The position numbers were made by a program, and so were the translations under genes. From JALHNI01 sp044226365 (GTDB lineage Bacteria; Acidobacteriota; Terriglobia; Bryobacterales; Bryobacteraceae), in NCBI GenBank assembly GCA_044226365.1, contig JBGAHE010000024.1:1-64000 (forward strand): a stretch of DNA of 64,000 nucleotides, read 5' to 3'. This document shows, piece by piece, positions 9,712 to 18,521 of this stretch (position 1 is the first letter of the stretch; each line of letters begins with the position of its first letter). Under the pieces are notes generated by a model, which ran no database searches, had not been told where the DNA came from, and worked only from the letters and a program-made list of their open reading frames with translations.

Positions 9712-10923
9712 ATGCCTTTTTCCGTCAGCGCCCGTCTCGCCGGGATGATGTTTCTTACGTACCTGATTTGGGGCTCGTGGTACATGACCATCGGCACCTA
9801 CCTCACGGCGACGCTGAAGTTCACCGGCACTCAAGCGGGCGCCGTCTTCGGTACCACCGCCCTCGCTTCGATGATCTCGCCCCTCATCGTCGGCCTTATT
9901 GCCGATCGCTACTTCGCCACGGAACGCGTTCTCTCTACCCTCTTCTTCCTCGGCGCCGTCGTGCTCTGGCTCATCCCCCAAGCCAGCAGCTTCACCGCGG
10001 TCTACAGCCTTCTCTTGCTCTACGGCCTCATCTTCTTCCCCGCCGTCCCGCTCACCAACTCCCTGGCCATGCGCCAAATGACCGATGCACAGCGGCAGTT
10101 CCCGCCCATCCGCATCTTCGCCCCCATCGGCTGGATCCTCATCTCGGTCACCGTCAGTTCGCTCGGCATTGAAGCTGCGCCCACGCCCTTTCTGATCGCC
10201 GCCGCCCTTTCCGTCGGCATGGGTTTTTACTGCCTCCTGCTGCCCCATACGCCCCCGGGCGGCGGCAGCGGCCCCACTTCTTGGAAGACCATTCTCGGCC
10301 TCGATGCCCTCGTCCTTCTGAAGGACCGTGCCTACTCCGTCTTCCTCATCGCCTCTGTCCTGGCTTGCATCCCCCTCACCTTCTACTTCTCCTTCACCAA
10401 CGCCTATCTCAACGACGTCGGCGTCTCGAACGCGGCCGGCAAGATGTCCCTCGGACAAGTCTCCGAAGTGCTCGTCACGCTGGCGATGCCCTGGGTCTTC
10501 CGGCAGTTCAGCATTAAGAACGTGTTGTTGATCGGCTTGGCCGCCTGGGCCGTCCGCTATGTGCTGCTCGCCTTCGGCAATGCGGAAGGGGGCATGTGGA
10601 TGTTCTACGCCGCCATCCTGCTGCACGGCATTTGCTTCGCCTTCTTCTTCTTTACCGGCTCCATCTATACGGACGCCACCGCGCGCGCCGCCTTGCGCAA
10701 CACCGCCCAGGGCCTGCTCACCTTCATGACCTACGGCGTCGGCATGTTCCTCGGCTCGCTCTCGTCGGGCACTGCCGTCGACCTGTTCACCACCACCGTC
10801 AACGGCGTCGCGCAACGCAACTGGACCGGCTTTTGGCTCACCTCGGCCGCCGGTGCCGCCGCCATCGCCGCGATGTTGCTAGTCGTCTTCCGCACCAGCA
10901 AGAAGGCGCCCGCCGCAGCCTAG
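9712..10923 (+). CDS. MFS transporter, nucleoside:H+ symporter-like
   Basis: A 403-residue integral membrane protein with about 12 hydrophobic segments. The N-terminus (ARLAGMMFLTYLIWGSWYMTIGTYL) is characteristic of the nucleoside:H+ symporter branch of the major facilitator superfamily (NupG/XapB type), as is the A-D-R-Y-F-A-T-E-R loop between helices 2 and 3. It probably imports nucleosides or a related solute across the inner membrane. The family assignment comes from this N-terminal pattern only; substrate is not established. No nucleoside catabolic genes are near. The gene ends convergently with the esterase gene, sharing the four bases CTAG at 10920-10923. Confidence 0.82.
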   Translation: MPFSVSARLAGMMFLTYLIWGSWYMTIGTYLTATLKFTGTQAGAVFGTTALASMISPLIVGLIADRYFATERVLSTLFFLGAVVLWLIPQASSFTAVYSLLLLYGLIFFPAVPLTNSLAMRQMTDAQRQFPPIRIFAPIGWILISVTVSSLGIEAAPTPFLIAAALSVGMGFYCLLLPHTPPGGGSGPTSWKTILGLDALVLLKDRAYSVFLIASVLACIPLTFYFSFTNAYLNDVGVSNAAGKMSLGQVSEVLVTLAMPWVFRQFSIKNVLLIGLAAWAVRYVLLAFGNAEGGMWMFYAAILLHGICFAFFFFTGSIYTDATARAALRNTAQGLLTFMTYGVGMFLGSLSSGTAVDLFTTTVNGVAQRNWTGFWLTSAAGAAAIAAMLLVVFRTSKKAPAAA

Positions 10924-11759
10924 CGCAACTGCTGCTGCAGCCACTCCACCATCTGCTGCCGATATGGCGTCGACGCGTCCCAGCGACGCAAGCCATGTCC
11001 GCCGCCCGGCACCGTGATCAGCTCGCAGGCAGCGCCCACCGTCTGCATCTGGTCGCACATCGCCTTCGATTGTGCAATCGGCACCACCGGATCCGCATCG
11101 CCGTGGATGAACAGAAACGGCGGCATCCCGGCGCGGACAGCTCCGATCGGCGATAACTGACCCAACCGCGCCAGAATCAGCTTCTCCCAGGGCGTTCCAT
11201 TCAATTGCTTGCGAATGTTCTCGGGAATGTAGGCACTCGTCCGTGCCAACGCCACCAGGTCGGTCGGCGTGTAAATCGCCACCACCGCCTTGACAAACGA
11301 TCCGCCGGCCGAACCCAGCGCCGCCATTGACGCCAACTGTCCCCCAGCGGATTCGCCCACCAGCACCAACCGCTCCGGATCAATCCGATAGTCCTTGGCG
11401 TGCGCCCGCAGGTAGCGCATCGCCGCTTCCACGTCGCTCACCGCTTCGCCCACCTGAAGCGGATTCGCCGCCAGCGTATAGCTAATCGAGAACCACGCAA
11501 AACCGGCTTCCGCCAGCGGCTGAAACAATGGCTCCACATTGGCCCGGCGATCGCCGCGCACCCACCCGCCACCGTGAACAATCAGCGCCGCCGGTACCGG
11601 CGTTTGGCCCGCCGGCACATAGCCATCCAGCCGCAAGCTCGCCCCACCCGCTTGCGCGTACTCCACATCACGAAATTCACGGGCTGGCGTGGGGGAAACC
11701 GGCTCGGCGGCAAAGGTTTGGCTCATCAGCATGGCGAAGGCCCAGGTTGGGGCAAACAT
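10920..11759 (-). CDS. Secreted alpha/beta hydrolase (BD-FAE/carboxylesterase type)
   Basis: A 279-residue hydrolase with an N-terminal signal peptide ending near MSQTFAAEP. The oxyanion-hole motif HGGGW, the nucleophile elbow GESAGGQ, the acid in GDADPVVP and the C-terminal GGGHGL histidine give a complete Ser-Asp-His triad. The pattern fits the esterase/lipase group that includes BD-FAE-like feruloyl or acetyl esterases and kynurenine formamidase-like hydrolases. It probably removes ester groups from plant-derived or microbial substrates in the periplasm. It diverges from the Oar-like receptor gene, with about 100 bp between their starts, and so may share a control region with it. Confidence 0.87.
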   Translation of the reverse strand: MFAPTWAFAMLMSQTFAAEPVSPTPAREFRDVEYAQAGGASLRLDGYVPAGQTPVPAALIVHGGGWVRGDRRANVEPLFQPLAEAGFAWFSISYTLAANPLQVGEAVSDVEAAMRYLRAHAKDYRIDPERLVLVGESAGGQLASMAALGSAGGSFVKAVVAIYTPTDLVALARTSAYIPENIRKQLNGTPWEKLILARLGQLSPIGAVRAGMPPFLFIHGDADPVVPIAQSKAMCDQMQTVGAACELITVPGGGHGLRRWDASTPYRQQMVEWLQQQLR

Positions 11760-11860
11760 CTACTTTCTTATACGTGCCAGCGGGCGAATCGTTCCCGGCC
11801 TCCCTTAGTAGCTTTACAGTATTGCCGGTCGACAGGGCCGATTCCTACCATGAGAGGCTG

Positions 11861-14800
11861 ATGTTGTTCACCCGGTTGTGCTTTGCCCTCGTCGGTTTGC
11901 CGTTCTATCTCCTCTCTCAAGACCCCACCGGAGCCCTCGAAGGCCAGGTCAGCGCGGCCAATGGCGATCGCATCCCGCGCGCCACCGTCACCGCCCGCAA
12001 CCTCCAAACCGGCTACACGCAAACGCATCAGGCAGCCGACAATGGCTTCTATCGCCTCGCTCCGCTAGCCGTCGGCACCTATTCGCTGACAGTGGAAGCG
12101 GCGAACTTCTCGCGCTTCGTTCAGGAGCCCATCTCGATCCTCGTCAGCCAGACGTCGCGCGTCGACGTCCGCCTCGACCTCGCCAGCGTCCGCGCATCCA
12201 TCAACGTCACCGCCGACGCCGCCCAGATCGACACCGCCACCAACACTCTCGGCAAAACCGTCAGCGGTCGCGAAGTGCTGGACCTCCCGCTCAATGGCCG
12301 CAACTTCACCCAACTCGGCTTGTTACAGACGGGCGTCGCTCCCCTGCCCGCCGGCGTCGCCCGCATCGGCGGCACCTTGCGTGAAGGCCAGGCTTACTCG
12401 GTGAATGGGCAGCGCCCGGAGTCGAATAACTATCTGCTCGATGGCTCCGAGAATGTCAACCGTGTCGATGGCGGCTACGCCCTCAAAACGCCCGTCGATT
12501 CCATCGCCGAGTTCCGCATCCTTACCCACACCGCCCCGCCCGAATACGGCGGCTTCAGCGGCTCCACCACCAGTGTCGTCACCAAGGGCGGCAGCAACGC
12601 CGCGCACGGCACGCTCTACGAGTTCTTCCGTAACGACCAACTCGATGCGCGCAACTTCTTCTCCCGTTCTGTCGAACCGCTCAAGCAGAATCAGTTCGGC
12701 GGCACGTTAGGCGGTCCCGTCGTCCGGGACCGCCTCTTCTTCTTCGGCTACTACGAAGGCTTCCGCAATCGTCAAGGCTTCACCCAGACCTCCGCCGTGC
12801 CCACGGCCGCGCAAAAGGCCGGCGACTTCTCCGCCCTACCCAACCCGCTGCGCAACAATCAAACCGGACTCGTCTATCCCGATGGCCGCCTGCCCTCGAA
12901 CCTCTGGAATCCCCTCGCCCTCCGCATTCTGCAGTTCTATCCGGACGGCAACATCTCGCCCTCCGTTCATTCGGAAACCGTCGTCACCCACAACCAAAGC
13001 AATCAAGCGGGTGGCCGCGTCGACTTCAACCAGTCCGAACACGACCAGTTCTTCGCCCGCTACTCGTTCTCCAAGGGCGACAACCTGAATCCCATCTCCG
13101 TGCGTGGCGCGCCCGTCCCCGGCTTCCCCACCAAGGACAATCTCACAGCGCATTCCGCCGTGCTCGCCAACACCCACGTCATCTCGCCCACGATGACGAA
13201 CTCCGCGCGCGTGTCGTTCTTCCGCTTCGAATTCCTCTTCGACCAACGCCTCAACCGTCTCTCGCCGCGTGAACTCGGCTTCAACTACGACTCGGCCTCC
13301 CCCCAAGGACAGGGCCCGCCCTTCTTCAACGTCAGCGGCTATTCGCCCATCGGCGGCGCCCAAAGCGGCCCACGCACTTCCGTGCAGAACACCTACGAAC
13401 TGGGTGATAGCCTCGCCTGGTTCCGCGGCGCGCACTCCTTCAAGCTCGGCGGCGGTTTCCGCCGTAACCAGATCAACGTCTTTCAAGCCACCGTCCCCAA
13501 CGGCTTGTTGATCTTCACGCCGGCCGCCCCCACCAACGACGCCTTCGCCAATCTCATGCTCGGCGCGCCGCAAATCTTCTTCCAGGGTCTCGGCGACTTC
13601 TATCGCGGCCTTCGCAATTGGGGCGCCACCGCGTTCGCTCAGGACGAATGGCGCGCCACCCGCCGGCTCACCATCAACTATGGCATCCGCTGGGAGGCCA
13701 TCAACCCCAATTCGGAGATTCGCAACCGGCTCAATGGCTTCGTCCCCGGCGTCCAATCCGTGGTTCGTCCGGAAGCCCCCACCGGCATCCTCTTCCCCGG
13801 TGACCCCGGCGTTGGCGCCGGCATCGCCGGTAACTACTATCGAGGCTGGATGCCGCGTGTCGGCTTTGCCTGGGACCCCACCGGCAACGGCACCTGGTCC
13901 ATCCGCTCTGGTTACGGCATCTTCTATGACCCCTTCTCAAACGGCGCCAACATCGCCGCCACCATCGCTGTCAGCGCCGTCCCTTGGGTGCAGTTCTATC
14001 AACTCGCCGGCAACATCAACTTCCAAAACCCTTACGCTGGCCAGCCCACCGCTCAGCCCAACACCTTCGCTCGCCCCACCACCATGCTCGCGATGGATCC
14101 CACCGCCAAGCCGCCTTATGCGCAGGACTGGAACTTTTCCATCCAGCGCTCCTTGCTCAAGGACTATGTCCTCGAAGTTCGCTACGTCGGCACGAAAGGT
14201 ACCCACCTACCCCGCACGGTGGAGCGCAATCCCTCCGTCTATGGACCCGGCGCCACCTCCGGTAACGCCGACCGCCGCCGCATCTACGCCGGCTGCCCCG
14301 CGGACGGTTCCGCCTGCCGCCTCGCCACCGCGGCCACCTTACTCTACGGCATGAACTCCTCTTACCATGCCGCCCAAGCCAGCCTCTCCCATCGTTATGC
14401 GTCCGGCTTCTACTTCAACGTCTCTTACTGGTACTCCAAGTCCATCGACTATCTCTCCGGCATGAACCTCAATCTCACTTCGGCGCAAGCCCTCGCCGGC
14501 GAGAATGACTTAGCGCAGAACCCCTTTGACTTACGCGCCGAACGCGGTCCTTCCATCTTCGACGCCCGTCATCGCTTCGTCGCCAGCGGACTCTGGGAGT
14601 TGCCTTTCGCCCGCGGCCAGCGCGGCTTGGCTCGCACGCTCCTCCACGGCTGGCAGATCAACGGCGTCATGACGGCCAACAGCGGTACCCCCTTCACCGT
14701 TTACGACACCGCCAACGTCGCCCTCCAAGCCACCAGCCCGCCGATCTCCGGCTATGCCGCCAGCCGACCGGACCTCATCGGCAATCCCAACACGGGTCCC

Positions 14801-15112
14801 CGCACCGTCGAAGCCTGGATGACCCGTGCGCCCTTCCGGCGCTTGGTGGCGGCCACCGAAGCCGGTAACTTCGGCAACGCCGGCCGTAACATTGCCCGCG
14901 GCCCCGGCCTCGTCAACGTCGATGCCTCGCTCCTCAAGGACTTCCGCTTCAGCGACCGCTGGAAGCTGCAGTTGCGCGCCGAAGTCTTCAACCTCGCCAA
15001 TCATCCCAACTTCGGCCTCCCCATCTCGGACCTCGCCTCGCCCAACTTTGGCCGCATCCTCTCCGCCAGCCAGGCGCGTCTGATGCAATTCGGCCTCAAG
15101 ATTATTTTCTAG
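11861..15112 (+). CDS. Oar-like TonB-dependent receptor with carboxypeptidase-regulatory-like domain
   Basis: A 1083-residue outer membrane protein. The ATG at 11861 gives a signal peptide (LFTRLCFALVGLPFYLLSQ) and has GAGAGG-like purines just upstream; the frame is open further upstream but without a plausible start. Residues 22-110 form a CarboxypepD_reg-like domain (ALEGQVSAANGDRIP, with GFYRLAPLAVGTYSLTVEA). A plug domain follows (DLPLNGRNFTQLGLLQTGV and FRILTHTAPPEYGGFSG), then a long beta-barrel ending with an aromatic residue (QFGLKIIF). These receptors, very numerous in Acidobacteria, are thought to import oligosaccharides, peptides or other large ligands using TonB energy. An AhpD-like gene begins 9 bases after the stop codon and is likely co-transcribed. 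Confidence 0.93.
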   Translation: MLFTRLCFALVGLPFYLLSQDPTGALEGQVSAANGDRIPRATVTARNLQTGYTQTHQAADNGFYRLAPLAVGTYSLTVEAANFSRFVQEPISILVSQTSRVDVRLDLASVRASINVTADAAQIDTATNTLGKTVSGREVLDLPLNGRNFTQLGLLQTGVAPLPAGVARIGGTLREGQAYSVNGQRPESNNYLLDGSENVNRVDGGYALKTPVDSIAEFRILTHTAPPEYGGFSGSTTSVVTKGGSNAAHGTLYEFFRNDQLDARNFFSRSVEPLKQNQFGGTLGGPVVRDRLFFFGYYEGFRNRQGFTQTSAVPTAAQKAGDFSALPNPLRNNQTGLVYPDGRLPSNLWNPLALRILQFYPDGNISPSVHSETVVTHNQSNQAGGRVDFNQSEHDQFFARYSFSKGDNLNPISVRGAPVPGFPTKDNLTAHSAVLANTHVISPTMTNSARVSFFRFEFLFDQRLNRLSPRELGFNYDSASPQGQGPPFFNVSGYSPIGGAQSGPRTSVQNTYELGDSLAWFRGAHSFKLGGGFRRNQINVFQATVPNGLLIFTPAAPTNDAFANLMLGAPQIFFQGLGDFYRGLRNWGATAFAQDEWRATRRLTINYGIRWEAINPNSEIRNRLNGFVPGVQSVVRPEAPTGILFPGDPGVGAGIAGNYYRGWMPRVGFAWDPTGNGTWSIRSGYGIFYDPFSNGANIAATIAVSAVPWVQFYQLAGNINFQNPYAGQPTAQPNTFARPTTMLAMDPTAKPPYAQDWNFSIQRSLLKDYVLEVRYVGTKGTHLPRTVERNPSVYGPGATSGNADRRRIYAGCPADGSACRLATAATLLYGMNSSYHAAQASLSHRYASGFYFNVSYWYSKSIDYLSGMNLNLTSAQALAGENDLAQNPFDLRAERGPSIFDARHRFVASGLWELPFARGQRGLARTLLHGWQINGVMTANSGTPFTVYDTANVALQATSPPISGYAASRPDLIGNPNTGPRTVEAWMTRAPFRRLVAATEAGNFGNAGRNIARGPGLVNVDASLLKDFRFSDRWKLQLRAEVFNLANHPNFGLPISDLASPNFGRILSASQARLMQFGLKIIF

Positions 15113-15121
15113 GTGGTACCC

Positions 15122-16189
15122 ATGAGCAGTCTTTACATCCCGGACATCGAGCGCCGCCCAAAAGCCGGGGGCGTTTATCAGAAAGTCGTTGAAGCGACCA
15201 AAGCCGCGCACCCCGAGTATCCTAAGATCTGGGACTTATTCGCCTTCGGTGAAGACTTCACCGGACATCTGGCCCGCTTCACCCAGGGTGTCATCCGTAC
15301 TCCGGCCACAATCACACCCGCCATGCGTGAGTTAATCGCGGCTTACACCTCTCGCCTCAATGAGTGTAAGTTCTGCACGAAGGCTCACGCCGCTGCGGCT
15401 GCCGAGTTACTCGGCAGCGAGGAGCTGGTCGCCCAGGTGTTGGACGATCGCGAGGCCTCGCCACTCAGCGAGAAGGACAAAACCCTTTTGCGCTTCGTGG
15501 AGAAGGTCACGCGGCACTCACACGCCATCACGGCTGACGACATGCAGCCGCTCTACGCCGTCGGCTGGGATGACGAAGCCATTTACTACGCCATCACTAC
15601 CTGCGCGCTGTTTAACTTTTACAATCGCTGGATCTCGTCCACTGGCGTACCGCCCATGTCCGACGACATGCACCGGTGGCAAGGCAAACTGCTCGCCACC
15701 CGGCTACGTCCGCGGCTAGCGCGACGCCTGAAACTGCCGGTTCACCTGCGAATAGCCGGTGGAACAGATCTGCGCCGCCCGCTGCCGGTAGAACTCTGGA
15801 TCGGGCGACGCCACCGTGTCCAACCCGTCCACATAGCGGTTAAACATGCAGAACGCCGCGGCGATCAGCACCGTGTCATGAATCTCCTGATCGGTCGCCC
15901 CCTGCTCACGCGCCGTAGCGACCGCCTCCGCCGTCACGGACTTACCGCTCCTCTGCACTTGGCCGGCAATCGTCAGCAATGCCTTCATCTTGTCGGAGAT
16001 GTCGGCGGCCCCAAAATCCCGCTTCACCTGCTGCACCAGGTCTTCATTGCCGTTCAGATCGTGCGCCGCAATCGCCCCATGGATCGTCTGGCAGTAATAG
16101 CAATCGTTCTGCGAAGAAACGTAAGTCGCAATCAACTCCCGCTCTCCCGAGCTCAGGCTATTGGGCGACCGCAAAAGAACATCCACTAA
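15122..16189 (+). CDS. AhpD/carboxymuconolactone-decarboxylase-like peroxidase, extended by an antisense tail
   Basis: The first 200 residues form a complete AhpD-like domain with the redox motif ECKFCTKAH (E-C-x-x-C-x-x-x-H), a helix carrying TPAMRELIAAYTSRLN, and the conserved end FNFYNRWISSTGVPP. The ATG at 15122 has AGGTGG seven bases upstream. Such proteins reduce peroxides using a CXXC pair. From about residue 200 onward the frame runs through DNA that is antisense to the next gene, giving an arginine-rich sequence with no family character. A TAG in the +1 frame at 15717-15719 would end the protein naturally, so a small frameshift, or simple loss of the original stop, is likely. I treat 15122 to about 15719 as the real gene. 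Confidence 0.75.
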   Translation: MSSLYIPDIERRPKAGGVYQKVVEATKAAHPEYPKIWDLFAFGEDFTGHLARFTQGVIRTPATITPAMRELIAAYTSRLNECKFCTKAHAAAAAELLGSEELVAQVLDDREASPLSEKDKTLLRFVEKVTRHSHAITADDMQPLYAVGWDDEAIYYAITTCALFNFYNRWISSTGVPPMSDDMHRWQGKLLATRLRPRLARRLKLPVHLRIAGGTDLRRPLPVELWIGRRHRVQPVHIAVKHAERRGDQHRVMNLLIGRPLLTRRSDRLRRHGLTAPLHLAGNRQQCLHLVGDVGGPKIPLHLLHQVFIAVQIVRRNRPMDRLAVIAIVLRRNVSRNQLPLSRAQAIGRPQKNIH

Positions 16190-16276
16190 TTCATTCAAAG
16201 GCTTCGCCGCCTCCGGCCGAAAGGCCATCAGTCCGCGAATGCCAGTCAGGTTGTCAGGAATCGAGATATGGGGCAT
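15716..16276 (-). CDS. AhpD/carboxymuconolactone-decarboxylase-like protein
   Basis: A 186-residue protein chosen to start at the ATG at 16276 (MPHISIPDNLTGIRGLM), which gives the usual length; longer in-frame starts exist but add a sequence without family character. It carries NDCYYCQTIHG, the C-x-x-C-x-x-x-H redox motif of AhpD-like proteins, a preceding LSSGERELIATYVSSQN helix, and a conserved C-terminal FNRYVDGLDT. Members of the group act as alkylhydroperoxidases or peroxidase-like stress proteins. It converges on the related gene on the + strand, so the two are paralogues facing tail to tail. The 5' end has only a weak ribosome-binding site. Confidence 0.85.
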   Translation of the reverse strand: MPHISIPDNLTGIRGLMAFRPEAAKPLNELVDVLLRSPNSLSSGERELIATYVSSQNDCYYCQTIHGAIAAHDLNGNEDLVQQVKRDFGAADISDKMKALLTIAGQVQRSGKSVTAEAVATAREQGATDQEIHDTVLIAAAFCMFNRYVDGLDTVASPDPEFYRQRAAQICSTGYSQVNRQFQASR

Positions 16277-16328
16277 GTGTGTGCTCTGCGGCGAGCATAC
16301 TGCGGCCCAGCCGTCCCGGTCAATCCTC

Positions 16329-17009
16329 TCAATCTTGTAGTTGATCGACGTACTTCTCGAGCGCCATCCGCACCAGTTGACTACGCGTCCGGACGCCTGT
16401 CTTCGCAAACAGCGCCTGCAACGAAGCCTTCACCGCACTCTCGGAAATCCGCAGGTGTGAGGCAATCTCCTTATTCGAAAGTCCTTCCAGCAGCGAACGC
16501 AGAATCTCGCGGTCGCGATCGGTGAAACGCGCCACCGGCTGCTCCACGTCTGTCGTCGCCGAAGCGATCAGCCCTCGCAGATACTCTTGGTCGATCAGCG
16601 TCCGTCCCTGCGCCACTTCGCGAATGCAGCGCTGTAAGTCCGCCGGCGGATGCAGCTTGTGAAAGATGCCGGAAACGCCGTTGCGAATTAGCGACAGCGC
16701 ATCGCGATCCGGCAGCCCCGCGGTCACCAACAGGATGCGTCCCGAAAAGTCACGCAGTAACTCCACCACCTGCACCGCGGTCTTCTCGCCCAGATCGTAG
16801 TCCAGCACCAGCACATCCGGCTGCAACGCCGCGATCTGCTGCAGAGCCTCCGGCACCGAACCGGACGCCCCCACCAGTTCAAACTCCTCGTTCGTCGCCA
16901 GCAGACTTAGCAGACCCTCGCGAAACAACGCGTGGTCATCGAGCACATAAAGTCGAATCCGGCGCGAGCTCTCCTTTGCCTTTTCGCTTCCCGTGCAGAG
17001 TGAGGTCAA
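16329..17009 (-). CDS. LuxR/NarL-family response regulator
   Basis: A 226-residue two-component regulator. No ATG is available near the receiver domain; the TTG at 17009 has AAAGGA seven bases upstream and gives a full receiver (approximate residues 18-130) with the acidic pair in VLDDH, the phosphoacceptor Asp70 in VLVLDYDLG and a threonine in LLVTAG. The C-terminal LuxR-type helix-turn-helix is clear (DREILRSLLEGLSNKEIA, then SESAVKASLQALFAKTGV). The start lies inside the upstream histidine kinase gene (74-bp overlap), so the two proteins are made together and form a kinase-regulator pair. Its targets are unknown; the divergent bestrophin and stress-protein genes are the nearest candidates. 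Confidence 0.9.
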   Translation of the reverse strand: MTSLCTGSEKAKESSRRIRLYVLDDHALFREGLLSLLATNEEFELVGASGSVPEALQQIAALQPDVLVLDYDLGEKTAVQVVELLRDFSGRILLVTAGLPDRDALSLIRNGVSGIFHKLHPPADLQRCIREVAQGRTLIDQEYLRGLIASATTDVEQPVARFTDRDREILRSLLEGLSNKEIASHLRISESAVKASLQALFAKTGVRTRSQLVRMALEKYVDQLQD

Positions 17010-18378
17010 AGCGGCATCCTTTCGTTTGGGGGACGTAGAGCAGATCGCCGCCGAAGTTGCGAGCGAGCATGCGGGAAACATAAAGGCCCAGGCCCGTGCC
17101 GTCCGAGTCCGGACGAAACGCCTGAAAAAGCTTCTCGGGCTGTGCCACACCCGGGCCATTATCAATAAAGCTCAAGCGAATCCCGTTCCCCTCGCCCCGG
17201 GCGCGAATCAGCAACTCGGGCGACGCGGAGTCGCCCAGCGCGCGCAGCGAGTTCTGGGTCAGGTTCAAAAAAATCTGCAACAAACCGTGCGCATCGGCGT
17301 GCACCTCGGGTAAGTCATCCGCCACTTCCCAGCGCAACAGACAGTCGTTGTCACGCCAGTCCGGTTCAATGATCACCCGCAACTGCTGCAGCACCACCGG
17401 CAGCGACACCGGCGCGCTGTGCGCCTCGGTCCGATGATGCAGATCGAAGGACGCCATGCGCGACAACCCCTCGATCAACTGCGTCAACGCCGCAAAGTCT
17501 GTGCTCTCACGCAAGTCATGCCGCTTCGCCAGGACCGACGTCAACACGGACGCCGCCGAGCATAAGTTCCGAATCTCATGCGACACCGTCCCTGCCAGCA
17601 GCCGGTTGTAGTCGAGTACATGCTTAAAGTTCTCTCGCTCGCGGTCGCGAATCTCCTCGGACACGTCGACGACAATCGCCGCCAGATGCCGTCCGTCGCC
17701 CGCGCCATAAGTCGAGAACCAGGTCGCCAGCGGAAACATCGAACCGTCCTGCCGACGGCCCCAAGTCCAAGCCGACGTGCGCATCTGCCGCGGCCCGCTC
17801 GGCAATTGCATCGCGTTGCCCAACGCCGCCACATAATGCGACACCGGCTCACCCACCAGCGACTCGTGCCCGAACATCTCTGCCACCGAACGGTTCGCCG
17901 CCACAATCTGCCCCGCATGATTCACCGTCAGAATCCCCGCTGGGCTGGACTCCGCCAGCACCCGCAACTGCTGCTCCGCCTGCCGCCGCAACTGTTGCTC
18001 GCGCTCCAGATTCGTGTAGTAGGAAAGCACTGCCCGCCGGTTGCGGCTCATCTCCACCACCAGCAATCCCACCGCCGAAAACGCCAGCCCCGCCATCACA
18101 AACCGTAGCCCTTCTTCCAGCGGTGTATGCTGCGGAATGAACTGACCTCGGATGTAGGCGCATGCTAGGGCCAGCCCCACAATCTCCCAACGACTGAGTA
18201 CCGAGGCCGCAATCGCCACCGGGATCACATAAAGAATCCCCAGCGAATAGTCAATCCGCAGGTACCACTCAATTGCCGCCAGAGCCGCGATGAGGACGAT
18301 CGCCAGCGGCAGCATGTAAGACCTCCGGAACGACTTTTCCGGAAGCCGCATCCCGAGGATAGAGAGGCGCGTCGGCAT
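16936..18378 (-). CDS. Membrane PAS-domain sensor histidine kinase
   Basis: A 480-residue kinase. Residues 20-110 contain three or four membrane segments without a large periplasmic loop, so it probably senses the membrane or cytoplasm. A PAS domain follows (approximate residues 138-245, with SSPAGILTVNHAGQIVAANR). The dimerisation and phosphotransfer helix carries SHEIRN with His267, and the ATPase domain has the N-box LNLTQNSLRAL, the G1 box DNGPGV and the G2 box GTGLGLYVS. It phosphorylates the response regulator encoded downstream, with which it overlaps by 74 bases. The gene diverges from the bestrophin-like gene at 18522; the 143-bp gap contains the promoters of both. Confidence 0.9.
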   Translation of the reverse strand: MPTRLSILGMRLPEKSFRRSYMLPLAIVLIAALAAIEWYLRIDYSLGILYVIPVAIAASVLSRWEIVGLALACAYIRGQFIPQHTPLEEGLRFVMAGLAFSAVGLLVVEMSRNRRAVLSYYTNLEREQQLRRQAEQQLRVLAESSPAGILTVNHAGQIVAANRSVAEMFGHESLVGEPVSHYVAALGNAMQLPSGPRQMRTSAWTWGRRQDGSMFPLATWFSTYGAGDGRHLAAIVVDVSEEIRDRERENFKHVLDYNRLLAGTVSHEIRNLCSAASVLTSVLAKRHDLRESTDFAALTQLIEGLSRMASFDLHHRTEAHSAPVSLPVVLQQLRVIIEPDWRDNDCLLRWEVADDLPEVHADAHGLLQIFLNLTQNSLRALGDSASPELLIRARGEGNGIRLSFIDNGPGVAQPEKLFQAFRPDSDGTGLGLYVSRMLARNFGGDLLYVPQTKGCRFDLTLHGKRKGKGELAPDSTLCAR

Positions 18379-18521
18379 TATGAACTAATATTCATCTTTC
18401 GATGCGCCATTTGTCCACCCCGTTGCAGATCTTTTGGCTAGCCGGAAGATGATCCCCGTAACCTGAACGATTCCCAAGGGATATCTAGACCCTTGCGCCC
18501 TTCACCCGCTAGCGTGGAGAA

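Noticed and set aside
15720..16189. C-terminal 155 residues of the + strand AhpD-like frame
   Set aside because: They are exactly antisense to the codons of the convergent AhpD-like gene and have no family character, so I do not regard them as a real domain.
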